This document shows, piece after piece, positions 24,060-36,261 of a stretch of 64,000 bases of DNA. The stretch is taken from positions 22,641,807 through 22,705,806 of the forward strand of contig OY783206.1 in NCBI GenBank assembly GCA_963678705.1. Reading direction: 5' to 3'. The notes beneath the pieces were generated by a model, which did not search any database, was not told the origin of the DNA, and saw only the letters and a list, made by a program, of their open reading frames with translations. The DNA comes from Panorpa germanica (taxonomy: Eukaryota; Arthropoda; Insecta; Mecoptera; Panorpidae). Made by a program: the position numbers and the translations under genes. The stretch's first letter is position 1, and every line of letters begins with the position of its first letter.

Positions 24060-24530
24060 GGCAACCTAGTTCTATAACTTTATTAGTAAAAGATATAAAG
24101 TTGAAATTGGTCATGTGGATTATTCATTCATGTGTAAAATTGGGAAAGGGGGCGTTGAGAAAATTAGGGGGTTCGGTAGAAACTTTGGAGAAAACTCAAA
24201 CTTTGGATTACATAATAATGAAATATGCTATTAAAAAAAAATAATTCAAAAATTTTATTTGGGGGCACGCGGGCAGTTTTTGCCGAGGGTAAAAATAGGG
24301 CAAGAAAGTACCTAATTTACAAATCGAAAAAAATCCCAAATTTTGAAAAGAAGTTGGTCAAATAATGAACAAATTGAAATAAATATATTTTCTAGTCAGT
24401 TTATATGAAAAATTATTTGTTGTTATATGTAAAATAAATGTTTAATAATTCAATTTTAAAATGGAATTATAATTTGAAATAAAATTCAATTTATATACAA
24501 AAGACAGTCGTCGCTTGCGACGGTGGTAAA
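24060..24530 (-). repeat. Repeat J copy
   Basis: The reverse strand begins CTAGTGTTTACCACCGTCGC and contains the palindrome GTCGCAAGCGAC. It then follows the same order as 54,611-55,345: the CCCAAATTTTG block, the GTGCCCCCAAATAAAATTTT block, the CCTAATTTTCTCAACGCCCC block. Non-coding. Confidence 0.8.
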
Positions 24531-25504
24531 CACTAGTTTCAATATAATGTCGTGATGTAACACCAGAAATAAATTACAATACTTATTATATTCTATTACC
24601 TGGTTGACGTCAACAAATATTAAGTAGTAAACGAAATACAGACTTTAAATAGATATATCTTGGTCAATTTTTAGATATTTAATAAAATACGTTTACTAAA
24701 CAATATTTATAATTAATAAAGAATTATTATCTATAAATGATAAGTGATATAATTAATTACATTAGTTAATTTATATATAAAAAAAAACTAAGGACGTACC
24801 CACATAACATTAAATATTCGATGTATATTTATAACAGCTATATGATCCATAATGTGAAAATAGTATATTGTATAATACTCGTACATTGCCTATGCGTAGT
24901 GTAGTAAATATGTACATACCTTTGCATTTGCACATGTATATGACTTACAGTGTAAGTTTTACATCACAATACCATATACATAGGATATAAAATATACATG
25001 ATTGTATATACCTTGAATATAGTATGCATATCCATATGTTTTCTAATAAAAATATGAGTTCAAATATTCAAGGAAATTATTATAAATCGTTAGTCAACGT
25101 AATGAATAAGTTATAGTTACTACGTACAGCTAATAATGGTTGGTAACTCCTGCCATATTTGTTGAAGCCCTTTGTTTTTTGTTAGTAGGTAAATTACATA
25201 TTCTCTTTTCAGTTCCGTTAATTCTCTTATATGCATAGTACAATATTCCATTGTTTTATTATTTAGACTATTTCCTAAATATATATTTGTGTAACGTGTT
25301 AATGCCGTAATGCTTGAGTCGTCGACTCTAAACCTGTACAATTAACGAATCACAAAGCTCTTGCTATCCAAAAGTCAAGTTTCATTAACTTTATAAGAGA
25401 TTTTACTAATTTAATACAAAATGTTTCTTCTAATTTGCTTTATTTGTTGATCTTAGTTTAATTTGATTTGATTAAAGTTAGATTTTAAATTTTCCGCTCT
25501 CGAT

Positions 25505-26645
25505 GTGAGTGACTATATTTTCTTTGACGTTTTTAAATACCCAAAATGTGACGGAGTTATACCTAGATTAAATTTGAATTTCAGTTGTACCGCATGTGTT
25601 ATCTCTGCGTATGACGTCACTGAAAAAATAAGTAATCGAGAATACTATTTTCTTTTTCAAAACCACCATAGCATAAAACTTGATGGGATACACAACCCAG
25701 TTAGTAGTAAATGACGTATCACACACACACACTAGTATGCGTCTCTGTTGTATGAAAGGGATGCTAAATCATCGGATATGACATCACACGCAGAATTGTA
25801 CTTTATAACGTTAGATCCATTTAATAATTAAAAAGACAAAATTCCTTTTTTAATTGTTAATATCTCGTTAATGGTGAGTTATTAAAAAATAATTGAATAT
25901 TTGAGGTAGCAAACTTTATCAATATTGTTACAATTTTACTTAGCGACGACGGGGTTCTTTTTAGTTGATTGCCGAGCGGAAGCAATTGTTTACACTATTT
26001 ACTCGCGTTGTAACTTATATTTAGAAATAGCCACAATTCAAATTAAAAGAAGGATTGACACTTTTATAAACTTTATTTATTAACACAAAAACAATTACAA
26101 CTACTTTACAATTATTACGGTTTATTATTTTACTTATTAGTTTTACTGGCTGATGTTTTCTTGCGGTCTGACTACTGTTGTAAAAACTCCTTATTCCGAC
26201 TGACTTAATAACGCTGACTGACTTGCGACGCGATGCTTTGCTCCTTTTATATTAGCGGTTTACGCAGCAGACTACTCCTGATCACGACTCTTTTGACTTT
26301 CTAGAATATTCCTATAATTATCCAAATACGCTGTTTGACCTTCCGACTATTTCTATGACGTTCTACTCCATCGCGTAGTATTTGGTTCTAGAACGTTCAC
26401 ATGTAAACAATAACACAAGTGCAGTTGTTTACGTTCATTTCCAGGAACACACACGCGTATAAGTTATGCGCCAACTAGTAAACAGCCTCGTTATCGAAAC
26501 GTCTAGATATTTGTGCAGGGATGCGTAACCTTTTCTGCTAATTCCAGCTATTATTTTATAACTATAATTTTTGTATACTCAGACGCCCGCAAATCCGTAA
26601 CAATATATTAAAATTTTATAGAAATTAAGTCATGCACAAGCCACT
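25505..26645 (-). repeat. MITE A-type repeat split by a solo LTR
   Basis: The two flanks of the LTR (25,505-25,925 and 26,603-26,645) read as one MITE A-type repeat: TTTGAGG, GCAAACTTTATCAATAT, then TTTTATAGAAATTAAGTCATG and a decayed CACAAGCCAC terminus. The left part is the closest relative of 541-905. Confidence 0.75.
25926..26602 (-). mobile_element. Solo LTR, 677 bp, with 4-bp target duplication
   Basis: The element has TGTTAC and GTAACA ends, so it carries the TG...CA termini of an LTR. ATAT is duplicated at 25,922-25,925 and 26,603-26,606. On the minus strand a TATA box (AATATAAAAGGAG, about 26,241-26,255) is followed by an AATAAA signal at about 26,074-26,080. This order fits an LTR promoter and polyadenylation site and gives the strand. 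No internal retroviral region is next to it, so it is a solo LTR. A 4-bp duplication suits Ty3/gypsy-type elements but does not prove the clade. Confidence 0.8.
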
Positions 26646-26650
26646 TGAAA

Positions 26651-27399
26651 TTAAGGAGGTACAGGACGTACCGTCAATGCAAAAAGTTTATCTCTCGGTA
26701 ATACGAAATGCAAAATACGAAGTACATGAGGGACCAGCAAATATTAGGACTGTACCTTTGAAAATGAATTTTTCAACTCAATATTAAACTGCTTTTTGCT
26801 TGTTAAAATGATTTTTTATGCATATAATAGTTTCATAAATTAAAACTTACCTATAATTAATATAAAATTTATATTAATTCAATTTAAATTCAAATTAAAT
26901 ATTTTGAAAAAGGAATAATATATATATTGCAACGCTGCAAATTTACGTGTGTTGACGCATGCGTGATTTGGTTCTTTGACCAATAAATTGTTATATTTTA
27001 TATAACATTTATTCCGATTTTGAATTTCCCTCTCAAATTAGGATTTGCAACGTTACCGGCTTATAACCTACACTTACTGCTTTTATTTAAATATTTTCGT
27101 AAATAGATATCCTTTTGACAATTTTCTTTTTGCAATAGTTACAGAAAAGAATATTTTATATACACCTAGTTTTTGAAAGCACACCACCATTTTATAGTTA
27201 AAAGTTATATTATGTGGTGAAATTGAGCTAAAAATTATGATTTGTATGGAAAATGACTATTTTTAATCATGTATAAAAAGAAAACTATGAACCCTAGGTC
27301 TCTAAAATTTTGAGACAGCATGTATTTTTACTATTTGTATTGACCCTCTAAATTTCACAACGTTTTCATCATTAACGTTAACGTCTTGTACCTCCTTAA
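26651..27399. mobile_element. MITE K, TTAA-flanked copy
   Basis: The left end TTAAGGAGGTACAGGACG and the right end CGTCTTGTACCTCCTTAA are inverted copies, with TTAA at both borders. TTAA targets are used by piggyBac and Kolobok elements; the GGAGG start does not match piggyBac's CCC start. Shared blocks with 54,306-55,470 include AATGCAAAAAGTTTAT and TTTTGAGACAGCATGT. Confidence 0.85.
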
Positions 27400-27569
27400 C
27401 AAAAGTGTGATATTCAATAATTGCTAGATTGACGAAATATTTTTTTGCATATAGACGGAAAGATTCAACAACAGGAGAGGACGAGAAAGATGAACGAAGG
27501 AAGATACAATACAAGATAGAGTAGGTTATGCACTAAGAATTACCACGGTATCTGCAAAATAAAACGATG

Positions 27570-28022
27570 TGAAAATGATTGCTTGATGCAGGCTGGGGAA
27601 TGAAGAGAAAGATAGTGGGTATTGGACAACAGTAGACGAGAAATTAGGCAGCATATGCGGGAAGGAAGAGGAAAAATTAAAACACATTAAGTATTGGTGT
27701 CAGGATAAAGTGGAAAGTGAATTAAGGTTGGAGGATTTATTGCAAGGAAAGAGGGAATGACGGAAGTAAGAAGAAAGAGAACAGAGAAGGAGGAGAAACT
27801 TTGTAAGCAGAGAGAGTCAAGATGAACGATTGCAAGAGAAGAGAAGAAAGTAGATAGGTGGTGGAAGTAAAGAGGAGGCAGAAGAGGAAGATAACAAGGG
27901 AGACGAACATTGAGAGGAAAGAAAAGAATTTAAAATATTTTAAAAATTTGTAAAGTAAATGAAAAATGAATGTCAAGAGGTTGTAAGGCCGTAAAGGCAG
28001 ATACAATAAAATACAATACAAT
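27570..28022 (+). pseudogene. 5'-truncated LINE, 3' end of ORF2 plus tail
   Basis: The plus-strand frame reads GSICGKEEEKLKHIKYW and continues to a stop at about 27,759. It resembles the C-terminal CGxEEExLxHIxxxC motif of insect LINE ORF2 proteins. A purine-rich untranslated region follows, and the copy ends TTGTAAGGCCGTAAAGGC and then a CAATAAAATACAATACAA tail. The minus-strand frame at 27,737-28,036 is its shadow. Confidence 0.7.
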
Positions 28023-28029
28023 TGAATCG

Positions 28030-29050
28030 TCTGCACAGGTTAATCCTTTAATCATTCGCAATTTTATCTAGAATGATTTATTTTTAGTATTTCCGATAAA
28101 CCTACATTGATGTTCGACAAACAGAGGTTACTGTCGTTAGTTTAAATAACGATATTAGCCTTAACTTTTAAGGAATTGATATTTATACTGTCAGCCGTTT
28201 ATTTGTTAGTTTAGAACATTTTAAAACAAAAAATTTTCATGGCATATAACTTGTCAGATCTTAAGATATTCTTAGCTCCAACGTGGGAGTAACACACTTA
28301 AGGAATACAGCTACTAAATCCACCAGGCCTGAAACTCTTCAAAACAACTTCATACATATCACATACTTAACAATTTCTTAACACATTATTATGAAACTAT
28401 TCTCGTTTAAGAAACCTTTATATTAGGTGGTAATTTCAATTAAAAGTTGGCCACTTTATCGAACACATTTTCCTGTTTTCCCAGCGTGAAAAAACTAGTT
28501 AACAGTTAATGTTCCTTAAGAAAATTGGAAAAGTTTTTTATGATGGTCAATTCATTATTATGTGCGGCGTGATGTACGGAACACGGCGAGATGCTGCAGG
28601 TAATGAATGCTCCAGGAGGCGCGAGTCTATTGGATTACCTGATCTATTATGTGTTCGCTATCTTGGAGTGGAATAACTGACATAGCTTTCGTTGTATATG
28701 CTAGAGTCCTATTTTAAATTTTATCCTTTATAAGAATACGTTTGTAAAATTTGATAAAATTTAAATATGAGATTAATATAAGTGTCTTTAATTTAATTAC
28801 AAAATTTCAAAAGTTTTGACCAGCTGTGAAGCGAGATATTAATAATTAAAGTGCACTTACTTAACGCCTACAAGGTGGCCTACAAAGTATAAAAAATGTT
28901 TTAACGTGTATCTCGAAAACGGTTCTAATAGTTTTTTGTTTGCATATGTAAATAAAAGCTTACATGTATTGAGTACAGTCTCCGAAATAAATGAAATACT
29001 GTCTTATACATTTACACTTAATGTTCGACTATACTTTTGCCTACGAGAGC
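28030..29050. other. Intergenic DNA, nothing recognised
   Basis: AT-rich sequence without assignable repeat ends or coding signatures. Confidence 0.4.
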
Positions 29051-29061
29051 CATTGGTAAAC

Positions 29062-29760
29062 TACCTCATATATATATATATATATATTTATTTATTTATT
29101 TATTATATTAATTGTGTACCTTTCGGCTTTACAATCTACATTATTATATTTCTTAATGCATTTCATATAAATTCAAAGTTAAAACTAAACTTAAACTATT
29201 CTAGACTATTACTACTTCGAATAGTACTTTCTGTTTCTTCTTTTCCTCTCCTCTCTCTTCATGTCCCGTACTCCTCCTTTATTCATACCGTTTCCTGCTC
29301 CTCCTTCCTTATTGCCTGAATCTTCATCTATCACCTCTTGCCTTCCTTGTCTCCTCTCGACAAACCCTCTATTATCTTTTCACTATCCTTCCTGCCTTCT
29401 CTCTTCGTTTTCACTTCTCCACTTAAATCTATTACAGGCATAAACACTCTATCTTTACTATTTCCTCTTGACTCTCTTACTTTACTATTTCTTCTTGACT
29501 CTCTTCCTTTACTATTTTATTATTGTCTCTATCTCCGTCATCCACCTCTTGTCCTTATCTCCTTTCCGAAAATCCTCTATTTTTCTGGACTGAAGTTTAA
29601 CTGTTTCCTCGCTACTTCTTTCTTTCTCCTGCTTCCCTTCGCTGCCTCTTTTATTACTTCCTCTCTCTTCATGTTCCTTAGGCAACCCAGCTACGAGCTT
29701 ATTTATTGTCCGGTTTTTTCTTTCCTCTTTTCTATTTCCGCTATCCACCTCTTTCCTTCA
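29062..29760 (-). pseudogene. 5'-truncated LINE, 3' end, minus strand
   Basis: On the minus strand the frame ends RKGDKDKRWMTEIETIIK and a stop (about 29,512). A purine-rich trailer follows with AGATTGTAAAGCCGAAAGG and an AATAAATAAATAAAT tail that merges with an AT run at about 29,070. Two other copies (31,510 and 38,960) share the trailer. Long pyrimidine-strand frames (up to 157 codons at 29,338-29,811) are antisense shadows. Confidence 0.7.
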
Positions 29761-29829
29761 CTGTCTCCCTTTAATAGCTGGCCAATAATCATTTCGCTCA
29801 CTACTTTATGAACTTTCGTGAACTACCTT

Positions 29830-31500
29830 ACATGAAATAGATGTATTATAATATTTTGAATTTATTTATAACGTATATAAAAAGAATGACGCACTAATTT
29901 ACATTATGCTGGACAAACACGTAACGATATACCGGACAGATTTGACGGATTAGTCCACCTGTACAGGTAAACCTGAGCGGGAATGTATGGAACAACGTAC
30001 AGTGTCATCATATTCACGCTTTAAATCCACAAGAAAACACAATATTTTTGTAAAAAGTGTTGATACTTTTATATTAATTCAAAGTACAAAGTCTGAGGTT
30101 AGTAATAGAACATAATCTCTGTCAAATGATACCGCAATGACGATTGTATGTTAACAGTTAAAAAATGGCGCCAAATTTAAAATATGATAAACCTTACATA
30201 TACAAAACCACACGGAAACTACAATAATTCCATTCCGATCTAAAATTTATATAATAATATTCTTAATCTGTAATCTTAATTTTCTGGATTGAATCCACCT
30301 TATTTTAAGTACTTAATTAAAATTTTTTGGACATCATTAATGAGTTTTTACTTATGTAGGCAGTAATTTATCATGTGTCCTGGTCCATCCCTAATATTCC
30401 CTGCTCGATCCATATGACGAAGCATTTAATTATCTAGGGACACATCAATCTCAAAATCAACTGAAAAATCAAAGAAATGATCCATTCGTTATTACACTCA
30501 GTGACGTATGATTGTTACAGAGGCGCAGCTACAGCAGACCCACCACGTGGGGCGGTACTTGGACAAATAAAGTGAGAAAAATGACATGAAATGAACAACA
30601 CGGTCTAGGTAGATAAAATTAATTATGTGAACAATGTAACAGCCCACTAACAGTAAAGCATCAATGGTCCAAGTACTCATCGCACAAACAAAACTGTAAT
30701 ATCCCAGAAGAGTATAAGCAGAGAAAGTCTTAAAAACCTTATTGACATTATCAATGAAACTAATTTAATCTCTCGTATTTGTAGATTATAAATTATGTAT
30801 TACAAATGTTTATAAATGTATATAATGTTTATGTGCTAATAACTATAGAAAGTTGATGCACTAAAATACATATTTAAAAAATAAATAGTTATCAAAATAT
30901 ATGGTTGCTTGTAAAGCGCGTTGTTTCTGACATTGCCTGCTAGTGTCGAAAGGTCTTTTACTTCATTTAAAATCGTAATTATTAATGTCAAATCTTGCAA
31001 ATTCCACGTTGAAAGTTTGATGGTGCAGAATTCTTAGCACATGCGTCTGCACTATGGGTTCTCTACATTTATTTATCATATTTTTTACATTTCTTAGCTT
31101 CGGTTTTCACTGACGGAATATGGGGCTCATCTGCATTCAACATAACCCTACTTTTAATATCATACACATTTATATTTATGTTTGTTTTGATAAATGATGT
31201 GATATATTCGTATTTATACATATTTTCATCAATCATTGCTTAAGAAAAATGAAGAAATGCGCCTATTTCTAAACACAACAGCGCTGTTATGTGAAGTATT
31301 GTTCAAGTTTTCGGTTTAATATCTTAATATTACAGTTAACTCTCTTTAACACCGATTCAGCTGTTTTTTAAATATTTTGTTTAATGTTTTCTTGTCATAT
31401 GATAGTTTTAGAGCGAATTGAAATCGGCAAAAGTGTGGTGTTCAATAAAATAAATTTTAAATGCTTCATTTAAATGTTGTACACTATGTTTTGATTTAAA
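29830..31500. other. Intergenic DNA, nothing firmly recognised
   Basis: At 30,517 a CAGAGGCGCAGC block resembles a hAT terminus, but I find no partner. No genes are visible. Confidence 0.35.
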
Positions 31501-31509
31501 CCCCGCACT

Positions 31510-32103
31510 TACTAGTGTAACGATGAAGAAAGAGGAAGTACTAAAAGAGGCAGTGAAGGGAAGCAGTAGAAAGAAAGAAGTAGCGAGGAAACAATTAAAC
31601 TTCAGTACAGAAAAATAGAGAATTTGCGGAAAGGAGATAAGGACAAGAGGTGGATGACGGAGATAGAGACAATAATAAAATAGTAAAGGAAGAGAGTCAA
31701 GAAGAAATAGTAAAGTAAGAGAGTCAAGAGGAAATAGTAAAGATAGAGTGTTTATGCCTGTAATAGACATAAGTGGAGAAGTGAAAACGAAGAGAGAAGG
31801 CAGAAAGGATAGTGAAAAGATAATAGAGGGTTTGTCGAGAGGGGACAAAGAAGGCAAGAGGTGATAGATGAAGATACAGGCAATAAGGAAGGAGAAGTAG
31901 GAAACGGTGTGAATAAAGGAGGAGTAGGGGACATGAAGAGAGAGGATCAAGAAAAGAAGAAACAGAAAGTACTATTCGAAGTAGTAATAGTCTAGAATAG
32001 TTTAAGTTTAGTTTTAACTTTGAATTTATATGAAATACATTAAGAAATATAATAATGTAGATTGTAAATCCGAAAGACACACAATTAATATAATAAATAA
32101 TAA
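31510..32103 (+). pseudogene. 5'-truncated LINE, 3' end, plus strand
   Basis: It has the same C-terminal reading (RKGDKDKRWMTEIETIIK, stop at about 31,681) and the same trailer as the copy at 29,062, ending GTAAATCCGAAAGACACAC and an AATAAATAATAAT tail. At least one in-frame stop lies upstream. The 180-codon frame at 31,408-31,950 on the minus strand is antisense to it. Confidence 0.72.
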
Positions 32104-32744
32104 TACTAGTGTAACGAAATGTCTTCTGGGATATTTATATCGTCTGCAAAGGTTCAGAATGTGCGTAGGCATAAAATACAGTTTTAATCGTAAAAGGTAA
32201 ATCGTTTAAAAGGTTCGAAATTGATTGTACATCATTTATTTTTAGAAAATTTAGTATTTGTAAAAGAAACTTTTACTCAAATTATTGAAATTTTTTAGTA
32301 AAATTATATCCAGTGACGATAGTAAATTTCTGAGAAGGTAATATGACATGAAAATTACGAGGGATTTTTATTTCTTTTATATAAAAACGCTTTTAATGTG
32401 AAAACAATTAGTTATTTCAAAAAATATTGTTCTTTATAATTTTTGCGTAATTTTATCAGTTCAATCAGTAATTAAAATATGTTAAGCGGTTGCTTAGATA
32501 TCGCATTTATACTATTGTCCTAGCCGCCCATTTCCGAATCCTCCATAAAACAGGAAAAAGAAGAAAGTTTAAGTGGCTCCACATCTAAACGTTATGTACT
32601 CATTAAACTTTTTTATTGTACAAAATTTCATATTTCTATTTCATCTCATTTCAGAAAGTGAGGTATGAACCTGCATTGTCTCTCTACTGATCAATCCCTT
32701 GGTAAAATTATCCTATATTTTACGCGCTGTATCTCGGGAAATTC

Positions 32745-33395
32745 GGATCAAATAGAGGTCAAATAGATAAAAAAAAGCATATTTTCGATAACGTTAATTA
32801 CTACATGATAAAATAACATTTGAAGAATACTTTGTGAATTTTTCATAAATAAATGTCAAGAAATGAGGCATTGACAGCGAATCTCCGCAGATATCACAAA
32901 AAAAGTTGCATTGTAGTACCACTTATAACTCATCACTGAATTATCTGAATTTAAAAAACCAAAATAATGATTTCATGAGTTGATATGTTTCTGCAGATAA
33001 CCCTGTCGAGTTTTATTTATTGATTTTCAATTTTCTACAGCACTTAAAAGTCAAAATACCGATTTTTCATGAAAAAAATCAGAAACTTTGTTATTTTAAA
33101 ATACGTTAAAATTAAAAAAAAAAATCGACAGCGTTACCTCGGAATTTGTGTAAAGAAAGAGTGTGCAAAATTTCTAAAGGATCCGTTCCGTAGATTTTGA
33201 ACTAGAGAGGACACAGACTCTGAAAAAGCTAAGTTTAAGAAAAACGCGTTTAAAAGTTTCAAAGAAAAACGATACCAGACCAGAGAGGGAAGACTTAAAA
33301 CTCTATATCTCGGACAGTTTTACTCCAATCGACTTTAAATTTTCACACAATAAACTTAATATGTTGTACATTAATATTAATTTGAAACCTTACGC
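32745..33395 (-). repeat. Repeat D copy, inverted
   Basis: On the minus strand it starts at the TTAATGTACAACATATTAAG block and carries all of the family blocks, including ACTGTCCGAGATATAGAG and GTGATATCTGCGGAGATTCG. It is about as long as the copy at 20,850. Confidence 0.88.
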
Positions 33396-33735
33396 CCCTC
33401 TTAAATCCTTATTTAAATGGGCTAATTATTTATTGAATTGATAGGTAAATATTACATAGTATTCGCATTATCACCCAGTATTGCAGGATCTTAAATTTTA
33501 CATTGTATATCTTACCGGATATCCTTTTGCCATTTACTGTACGCAGAGACATCTTTATGAAGGTGATAAAATCTGAACTGTTTAAAATGGAAATAAATTT
33601 CACAACTAATGTAAAAATCTTAATCGAATTTACAAAAAAAAAAAAGAAAAACCAAGTTTATTAAAGGACGCTTTGAACTTATGAATAATTTAAAAAGTTT
33701 ACGTGAATTACTTGTACTTCATTTATATATCTAAG

Positions 33736-33739
<4 letters not shown>

Positions 33740-33803
<64 letters not shown>
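33740..33803. repeat. (AT)n microsatellite
   Basis: Roughly 60 bases of AT alternation, bounded by TGTATATA on each side. Confidence 0.95.
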
Positions 33804-33809
<6 letters not shown>

Positions 33810-34327
33810 AAATGACCAGATCTTAACACTTACCATAAGAGTATTTGCCAAGTTGTTGCTAACAATCAATATTCCATTAGTACCCATTGAACGAACGTCT
33901 CAAATTTCAAGAGTTAATATCGCCCTGGCGGTCATTATTAGAACTTCGTAAGTGTTTATTTAGAGACACACTTGACCCCTTCCTAAAAGGCGTAAGGAGA
34001 TCACTTATCCATGTATTCAGGTACACTGTTATATCTAAAAGTTATTTTAAATTAGTATGCAGTTTAACTGTATCATTCTCACAAACTGTTTTAGTTTCAG
34101 AAGCTTGATAACACACACCGTGATAGACCAGCAACGACGGAACGATGTTGATGTAAAAAGTGGCGCTCTTAATGGTACCTCGACGCAAAAAAATTTCCAC
34201 AACTATCTCTGTAATAATTATTAAAAATATTAATTTTAATTATAGTTGTATGTTTTATAAGCCAAAGTATGCATACTCCAAACTTTCTAAAACGAAGACG
34301 TCCCTTTTATCTATTTTTTGTATAGCG

Positions 34328-36261
34328 CCGGTTGCTGAACTCATAGTTGTCACAATAGTTAGATAACATAGGCCCGGTTGCTGCTTTCATAGTTACCTAT
34401 CCGATGTACGATAACTAACCCGGTAACTATTCAATAGCACTAATTCGGGTTGCTGCTTACATAGTTAGTGACGTCACAACGATAAACAGTGTGTTAAGTC
34501 TCCTATAACTATTGAATCGTCTAGTTAAGTCAGCCATATTATTTTTAGTGTCAAAAATATTATTTTAAGCTATTTTGAAAATAACCTCAAAGGATTAAAA
34601 AAATTGATTTAAAATTAAACAAATATAAATAAATGTATAATATAAAAGTATTCAGTGATTTGAGTGATTCATCTTTAGACTATTCATCTGACGAGGAAAT
34701 TATACAGTTCAAGACGTAATTAAGAATAGAAATAATCCAATTGAAAAATATAATAATGATATTCAATGATAAAAATTCAGGAAGTTCAATCTGCAGCTGT
34801 AGAATTTATTGAAAAGTTTAGCTTCCCCGAGTAATAGGATGTATAGGCTGTACCCATATCAAAATGGTGAAATGTGAAAATGTTTTTCTCATATAATATA
34901 ATGTGCCTGCAACGTCTTCGTAAAAATGATCAGCATTAATGCTCGTTGGTCAGGATCCACTCATGATGTAACTATATTTGGCGTATCTTTACTGAATGTA
35001 AATGCAGAAGGTGGCACTTTTGGACAGAGTATTTATTTGGAGATTCTGGATACCTTTTAAGAAATTATTTATTAATTTATTAAATCCGCAAACAGAAGCA
35101 CAGGAAAAATACAACGAATCTCATATTAGAATAAGAAATTCAATTGAACGCACTTTTGGAATTTGGAAGAGAAGATTCCCATGGCTTTCAATGGAGCTTA
35201 GATATCAACTGCAAACATCAATGAGTATTATTGTGAACTCTCCTGTGCTGCACAATGTTGCAATTGATGAAGATGAGGAGTTTGTTTATTCAAATCTTCA
35301 TAACGAAATACAAAACGTAGAAGATTACTCACATCGAATAGCAGGACAAAGTACAATTAGAGACTCTGTTATATAATCCTATTTCAGATAATGATGTAAT
35401 TATTGCTTGTTACAAATAAAACATATGTATTAATATAATATAAACATTGATATTTATTTTAGGTATACATATACTTAATTCAAATAGGTGAAAACTCAAG
35501 AATAAATTAAAGAATAATTATGTATATAATTGTTTTTTCACATATAATTATGTGTATTAATTTGTTTCTCCAACTTGTTTATGGTTTTGTTGCAAATTAC
35601 TCTTTTCTCCAATTGTAATATCTCCATTTGTTTATTAATTAATATTTCGCTCAGTTCCAGTTTTTTAAATTTATGCTCTTTTTCGGAGTTAAGTATTATT
35701 ATTTTCTTATTTAATTGTAGATCGTCGTCATTATTTCCATTTTCTATGAATAAAGGCGTCTGTTATTTAATTTAAATGTTTTATGTAGATAATTATATAA
35801 TAAAAACAGTTACAGACTATTTTACACAAAATACAACAATTTTTTTATACTTACAATCAAACAAAATATTTTGACAATGACATAACAACTATAAAATCTG
35901 ACACAATAATGCTAAATGAATAGAAGCACCATCTATTGAGTGATACTTTTATTAAAATATATATAAAAAAATGTTAAATCACATCGGGTAACCAACGATA
36001 GATAACATTCTGTTGTTTTCATATGCAGCAACCGGATTTATTGGAACTGGTGATAACTATTGAGATATCTATGAACAGTTAGGTACCTATCTATACGTTG
36101 AATAGTTAGATGAGCAACCGGGCCATAGTCTGTTAAATAGAAATATGAGTAAATCGTTTTTGTTGATCTTGCTACTGAATCAGCCGAAGGTTTTACTTTA
36201 ATAACTCTTAAACTGACCCCGTTAGCTATCTATTGCGATAACTAAGAGTTCAGCAACCGGG
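34328..36261 (+). mobile_element. Harbinger-type element with layered TIRs
   Basis: Three terminal blocks lie on each side. Left: CCGGTTGCTGAACTCATAGT at 34,328, CCCGGTTGCTGCTTTCATAG at 34,373, CGGGTTGCTGCTTACATAG at 34,446. Right, inverted: CCCGGTTGCTGAACTCTTAG ending 36,261, CCCGGTTGCTCATC ending about 36,122, CCGGTTGCTGCATATG ending about 36,036. Outer left pairs best with outer right. A Harbinger transposase relic lies within (34,634-35,376). Confidence 0.75.
34634..35376 (+). pseudogene. Harbinger (PIF/HARBI1-like) transposase relic
   Basis: The block GCIGCTHIKM (about 34,838-34,866) corresponds to GxIDCTHI, so the first catalytic aspartate appears as glycine. GSTHDVTIF (about 34,951-34,978) carries the second aspartate. 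After a frame change, EKYNESHIRIRNSIERTFG (from about 35,105) carries the glutamate block, followed by WKRRFP and LHNVAID, both typical of HARBI1-type DDE proteins. There are several stops and frameshifts upstream of 35,002, and the family's N-terminal part is shortened. It is a dead copy. The open frame 35,002-35,376 is its C-terminal third. Confidence 0.85.

Noticed and set aside
29338-29811. 157-codon plus-strand ORF
   Set aside because: Antisense shadow of the minus-strand LINE copy at 29,062-29,760.
31408-31950. 180-codon minus-strand ORF, the longest in the window
   Set aside because: It is the antisense of a purine-rich LINE tail. Similar frames recur in the other tail copies, and the protein is low-complexity Leu/Ser/Phe/Pro.
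33887-34108. 73-codon ORF upstream of the Harbinger relic
   Set aside because: No domain, no splice context and no conservation evidence within the window.
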